Assembly (NCBI GenBank): GCA_002418625.1
Contig: DIEM01000005.1
Span: 1-44,680 of the forward strand
Length of the DNA: 44,680 bases
Reading direction: 5' to 3'
DNA from: Firmicutes bacterium UBA5774
Lineage (GTDB): Bacteria; Bacillota; Clostridia; Peptostreptococcales; Anaerovoracaceae
In this document: positions 41,519-44,680 of the stretch, piece after piece
Layout of the letters: each line of letters begins with the position of its first letter
Position numbering within the stretch: the stretch's first letter is position 1
The notes under the pieces: generated by a model
What the model was told of the DNA's origin: nothing
The model's database searches: none
What the model saw: the letters and a program-made list of their open reading frames with translations, nothing else
Made by a program: the position numbers and the translations under genes

Positions 41519-42265
41519 TCACCGGCCTGAGGCAGCATTTCCGGCACGGCGATAATCCCCGGCGTACCTGTATTTTTTATAGCTATTTCCTGTTTTACTT
41601 TGCACATCGTTCAGTATCAGTCCGAGGATCTTGGCATCCGCAAATTTCAGACTGGAAACTGCTTTTGAAAAATCCCTGTGATTGGTCTCGCCTTCACGTG
41701 CGATCATAATGACGCCATCCGACACCTTCGCCAGCGCCAGGGTGTCTGCGACAACATTGACAGGAGGCGTATCCATCAATATGTAATCAAATTTTTCTTC
41801 CAGAGAAGCAATCAGTTCCTCCATAGCCTCTCCGGCCAGCAGCTCTGCCGGATTCGGCGGGTTCGTCCCCGCACAGATCACCTTGAAAGACATGGTTCCT
41901 GCGTCCTGCATCACTTCCGGGAGCTGGGCCATTCCCCCCAGATACTCCGACAATCCCGGCATTCCCTTCATCTTCAGGATTTTATGTATTGCGGACTTGC
42001 GCATGTCACAGTCTATGAGCAGAACTCTGGCGTTCGTCAGAGCAAGCGTCAGCGCCAGATTGATGATACTGCTGCTTTTACCTTCTTTTGGCATGGAGCT
42101 TGTCACTATGACTTTTTTGCATCCTGCATGCGGGAGGGAAAACATCAGATTTGTGCGAATGGTTTTATAGGCTTCCACAATCGCAAACCCTGAATTTTGA
42201 CTGATGATTTCCTGTTCGATGAGATAAGGGCTTTCATCGTTCATCATTCTCGATAAAAATTTCAT
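41519..42265 (-). CDS. CpsD/CapB-type tyrosine kinase (exopolysaccharide control)
   Basis: Bacterial tyrosine kinase (BY-kinase) of Gram-positive type, about 248 residues. Walker A SSMPKEGKSS, Walker A' VLLIDCDMRKS and Walker B YILMDTPPV are all present; the C-terminus has the tyrosine-rich cluster YKKYRYAGDYRRAG that is usually autophosphorylated. It needs a Wzz-type membrane activator, encoded just upstream. The ATG at 42265 lies 9 nt after GGAGG; a TTG at 42271 is too close. It ends 5 nt from the convergent AcuB-like gene with no visible terminator between them. Confidence 0.92.
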   Translation of the reverse strand: MKFLSRMMNDESPYLIEQEIISQNSGFAIVEAYKTIRTNLMFSLPHAGCKKVIVTSSMPKEGKSSSIINLALTLALTNARVLLIDCDMRKSAIHKILKMKGMPGLSEYLGGMAQLPEVMQDAGTMSFKVICAGTNPPNPAELLAGEAMEELIASLEEKFDYILMDTPPVNVVADTLALAKVSDGVIMIAREGETNHRDFSKAVSSLKFADAKILGLILNDVQSKTGNSYKKYRYAGDYRRAGNAASGR

Positions 42266-42267
42266 CC

Positions 42268-42966
42268 TCAATTACCTCCCGTTTTCCTGAATCTGGGAAC
42301 CGATCCCAGAACAGGCATATTATAATGCTTGACGATATCATCCTCATCCTTGATCCTGTTATCCAGCATATCCATGAGAAGAACGAGCATAACAGATAAA
42401 ACCGCTCCTAAAAAGAATCCTATAATGGTGTTGATTTTAACATTCGGTCCGGTGGGAACGGTCGGCAGGATTGCTTCGTCGACGACCTTTACAGCGTCTG
42501 CATCTTTGACTTCAATGATTTTCTGCGGCGCCAATGCGGCGATCGTATAGGCGATCTTTAATGAATGGTGCGGATTGTTGCTGGTCACCTGGACCCGGAA
42601 AATCTCAGTATCGTTGAGCACATCCATCCGGATCATCTCACTCAGCTCCGATGGCGAATAGCCGAGGCCGCTGGCGTCTGCAACATCACGCATGAACGTA
42701 TTCGTTTTCAGCAATTCAATATATGTTTCCACAACCTGCTGCGCATAGCTGAGCTCGCTCAAGGAAGGAGCTCTGTCTACATCGGCGGCGTTTGGCGATA
42801 CATACATGGATACCGATGCAGTGTATTCCTTGTCAATAACATTGTTGCTGATAAAAAAAGCGGCCGCCGTGACCAAGACAGTGCAGAAAGCGATCAGCCA
42901 TAATCGTTTCAATAGAAGCGCAAAAATTTCAGTCAGTGAATACTCCCTTCCTCTTTTCATCCCCAT
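42268..42966 (-). CDS. Wzz/CapA-type membrane adaptor for exopolysaccharide synthesis
   Basis: Polysaccharide co-polymerase/kinase activator, about 232 residues. A cytoplasmic N-terminus with LTEIFALLLKRLWLIAF leads into helix 1 (about 20-42); an external domain with EYTASVSMYVSPNAAD follows, and helix 2 lies at about 172-195 (TIIGFFLGAVLSVMLVLLMD). Pro-rich PTVPTGPN before helix 2 is the Wzz signature. The start among three nearby Mets is uncertain; 42966 lies 10 nt after AAGGAG. It forms an operon with the kinase gene, controlling chain length or export of a surface polysaccharide. No glycosyltransferases are in the window. Confidence 0.9.
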   Translation of the reverse strand: MGMKRGREYSLTEIFALLLKRLWLIAFCTVLVTAAAFFISNNVIDKEYTASVSMYVSPNAADVDRAPSLSELSYAQQVVETYIELLKTNTFMRDVADASGLGYSPSELSEMIRMDVLNDTEIFRVQVTSNNPHHSLKIAYTIAALAPQKIIEVKDADAVKVVDEAILPTVPTGPNVKINTIIGFFLGAVLSVMLVLLMDMLDNRIKDEDDIVKHYNMPVLGSVPRFRKTGGN

Positions 42967-43017
42967 TTGTAACATTCTCCTTCCAAAGTAAAATATTACC
43001 AAGCACTATTTGATTGA

Positions 43018-43047
43018 ATTATAACCCAAACCCATAGTAATATTCAA
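43018..43047 (-). promoter_or_regulatory. Promoter of the wzz-cpsD pair
   Basis: Minus-strand TTGAAT (43042-43047), 18-nt spacer, perfect TATAAT (43018-43023), 50 nt upstream of the adaptor start and 28 nt after the stop of the upstream gene. Confidence 0.75.
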
Positions 43048-43074
43048 TAGATTCTCTATTTCCGGCCGCTTTCG

Positions 43075-44680
43075 TCAGCGCAATACCAGCATATTGTCAG
43101 GAGAAGAGTACTTTATGCAATTGAATGCGACCAGGTCTTCGACATATTGATTAGCATAGCAGGAGGATGTTTTTACGCCATAAACCGTTCGGCCGGCACC
43201 GGTCGCGGTGATGTTCTTCATTGTAGCCGAGGCATCCAGTCTTTCCATCAGTATATTGGCGATGCTTGAATTTTCAACATTCGTGTTTGTTATTACCACC
43301 TCTTTGACCGGATAAGCGGAATAATACTTCCTGATTCGGATCCCATACCAGGAGTTTGAAGATGCCAGATCCATTTCAATATCAAAATCATCCAGATGAC
43401 ATCTGTCGCAGCCGATGATATATAATCCGGCAGCGCCGTCAATACTGCCCTTTATCTTTTTTCCGGTGAAATTCGACGCTGTCAGCCTGGCATATCCCGC
43501 GCTGCCGTTGCCATACGGATATGGCTGCAGGATCAAAACTCTCTCTGCGTTCGTGATCCAGAAATCCCGTGCGATATGTTTTCCGTAGCGGATATCCAGA
43601 GGGACGGAACAATTATTGGTCACGACATTTTCAAAATAGCCGTTGTGCCCTGCTATGTAAAAGCATTGATCCTGCCTTTCCCTTAATGCAGTATTATCCA
43701 CTTCCACACCGATGAAGGAAAAATCGTCATCAGAATTATTATGCACGAAAACATCCGATATCCCGGCACCGCCCGTTGCGCCTCCATGATCCCTGAAATA
43801 GGTCTCCTGAAATATGATATCCTTCGTTCCTCCATATATGACGATCTGATGATAATTATTATCCACGAACGCGCCATTGGCAGATGTAAAGCTCTTGACA
43901 TCCTGAAGCCACAGGCCTACACACCAGTTGTCCGTATCGATGTTCGAACTGTTCCCGTCTATTCTGTAATTGCTGATGGCGACATTGACGGAGTCGTGTA
44001 TCGTTACGGCACGCAGGTCCACAGACTGCCCGGTATCGTATCTGGTTGCCCAGCTGCAATCATCCGGCATTCGGATCACGCAGCCGTTGAAATCAATGAC
44101 CAGATTTTCAACATCATGTATCACCAATTGTCTCTCCAGTACAAAAGTCCTGTTTTCCGGAAATATGACTTTCTTATTGCTGCAGGTATTAATGAATGCT
44201 TCAAGTGCCTTCGATGGTTCTTGCGAGCTGCCGCTCTTCAATTCCTCAGGCAGATAGACCGTGCCGCTCGTTTTGACGGCAGCAGGAACAGGCGCGTTTT
44301 CATCGATTGATTTATCTGGAGCCGCAATTTCAACCGTCCTGGTGTCGTTTTCCCAATTGACTTCAAAGCCCAGCGATTCGGCTGCAAAGCGCACCGGAAT
44401 CATTGTCCGGCCGTCGATGATCAAAGGCGGAACATCCAGAGTCGTCTCTCGGCCATTGACAATAGCTGTTTTGGAGTCGATGGTCAGGACCACTTCGGAA
44501 TCGCCCATGGATATATTCACCTGATTGGTTGCTTTGTCCCAGGAGATATCGGCGCCGATGCCTTCAAACAAAGCGCGGGCCGGGATCAGCGTCCTGCCTG
44601 CCACGATCACCGGCGGTACATCCGGCGCAATGGCCTGACCGGCGACCTTCAGCGATACCGGAAATATACGGCAATATAAT
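43075..44680 (-). CDS. Stalk-domain and beta-helix surface protein (N-terminus outside the window)
   Basis: Partial exported protein; at least 534 codons are open and the start lies beyond the window edge. The visible N-terminal part is a copper amine oxidase N-terminal-like stalk domain, with the repeated pattern PPVIVAGRTLIPARALFEGIGADISWD and PPLIIDGRTMIPVRFAAESLGFEVNW (two halves, about 110 residues). A linker and a right-handed parallel beta-helix follow, recognisable from short N- and D-rich turns such as NVAISNYRIDG, DNNYHQIVIYGG and NNCSVPLDIRYG. Such beta-helices are usually polysaccharide lyases/hydrolases or adhesins. It lies just upstream of the polysaccharide control pair, consistent with a cell-surface role. 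No catalytic residues can be assigned. Confidence 0.85.
   Translation of the reverse strand, partial: LYCRIFPVSLKVAGQAIAPDVPPVIVAGRTLIPARALFEGIGADISWDKATNQVNISMGDSEVVLTIDSKTAIVNGRETTLDVPPLIIDGRTMIPVRFAAESLGFEVNWENDTRTVEIAAPDKSIDENAPVPAAVKTSGTVYLPEELKSGSSQEPSKALEAFINTCSNKKVIFPENRTFVLERQLVIHDVENLVIDFNGCVIRMPDDCSWATRYDTGQSVDLRAVTIHDSVNVAISNYRIDGNSSNIDTDNWCVGLWLQDVKSFTSANGAFVDNNYHQIVIYGGTKDIIFQETYFRDHGGATGGAGISDVFVHNNSDDDFSFIGVEVDNTALRERQDQCFYIAGHNGYFENVVTNNCSVPLDIRYGKHIARDFWITNAERVLILQPYPYGNGSAGYARLTASNFTGKKIKGSIDGAAGLYIIGCDRCHLDDFDIEMDLASSNSWYGIRIRKYYSAYPVKEVVITNTNVENSSIANILMERLDASATMKNITATGAGRTVYGVKTSSCYANQYVEDLVAFNCIKYSSPDNMLVLR

Overview
The window (about 44.7 kb, roughly 50% G+C by eye, strong AGGAGG-type ribosome binding sites, sigma-A-like promoters) looks like chromosome of a strictly anaerobic, endospore-forming member of the Clostridia (Bacillota). 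The evidence is spoVS, a T-box leader on valS, the rplS-rbgA-rnhB and nudF-xerD neighbourhoods, a trimeric [FeFe]-hydrogenase, a tungstate transporter and a selenium/sulfur-carrier gene set. I see no prophage, IS element or CRISPR array. I do not name a genus.

Layout. 1-8.8 kb (minus strand): valS (C-terminus outside the window) behind a T-box attenuator; rplS-rbgA-rnhB from its own promoter; and a run spoVS-purB-proB-proC-nudF-xerD. 9.06-9.19 kb: a free-standing ~95-nt small RNA with its own promoter, three C-rich unpaired segments and a perfect terminator. 9.2-12.4 kb (plus): DEDD exonuclease, calcineurin-like phosphoesterase, proA. 12.4-16.4 kb: DUF3842 protein, a membrane diguanylate cyclase, a LysE-type exporter, and a ribbon-helix-helix (RHH)/SPFH membrane-protein pair with a palindrome over its promoter. 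16.5-20.7 kb (plus): MarR regulator plus a heterodimeric ABC exporter. 20.7-24.4 kb (minus): MFS transporter, a decayed gene fragment, then yedF, DUF3343 and a cysteine desulfurase, a set linked to selenium/sulfur handling. 24.4-24.64 kb: tRNA-Arg(ACG), its terminator, and a palindromic element flanked by copies of the tRNA 3' end.

24.7-30.2 kb (minus): hydCBA, an electron-bifurcating-type [FeFe]-hydrogenase whose HydB is fused to a GltD/NfnB-like flavoprotein. Its promoter carries an FNR/CRP-type palindrome over the -35 and a Rex-like site at the start of transcription. 30.6-33.4 kb (minus): tupBCA tungstate importer behind a Moco/Tuco-type riboswitch with a terminator; the permease apparently starts at AUU and the binding protein carries an extra duplicated N-terminal module. 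33.4-35.8 kb: nfo, a DUF697 membrane protein, a C_GCAxxG protein. 36-41.5 kb (plus): a branched-chain amino acid importer operon (livJHMGF) ending with an AcuB-like CBS-CBS-ACT protein. 41.5-44.7 kb (minus): exopolysaccharide control pair (CpsD-type kinase, Wzz-type adaptor) and a large exported stalk-domain/beta-helix protein cut by the window edge.

The physiological thread is anaerobic redox balancing: hydrogenase under apparent redox control, tungsten uptake under cofactor feedback, and selenium/sulfur chemistry, which together suit an amino-acid-fermenting lifestyle (branched-chain amino acid uptake, proline synthesis). That overall picture is inference; gene identities rest on the motifs listed per feature. 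All regulatory sites were found by eye and were not scored against the rest of the genome.
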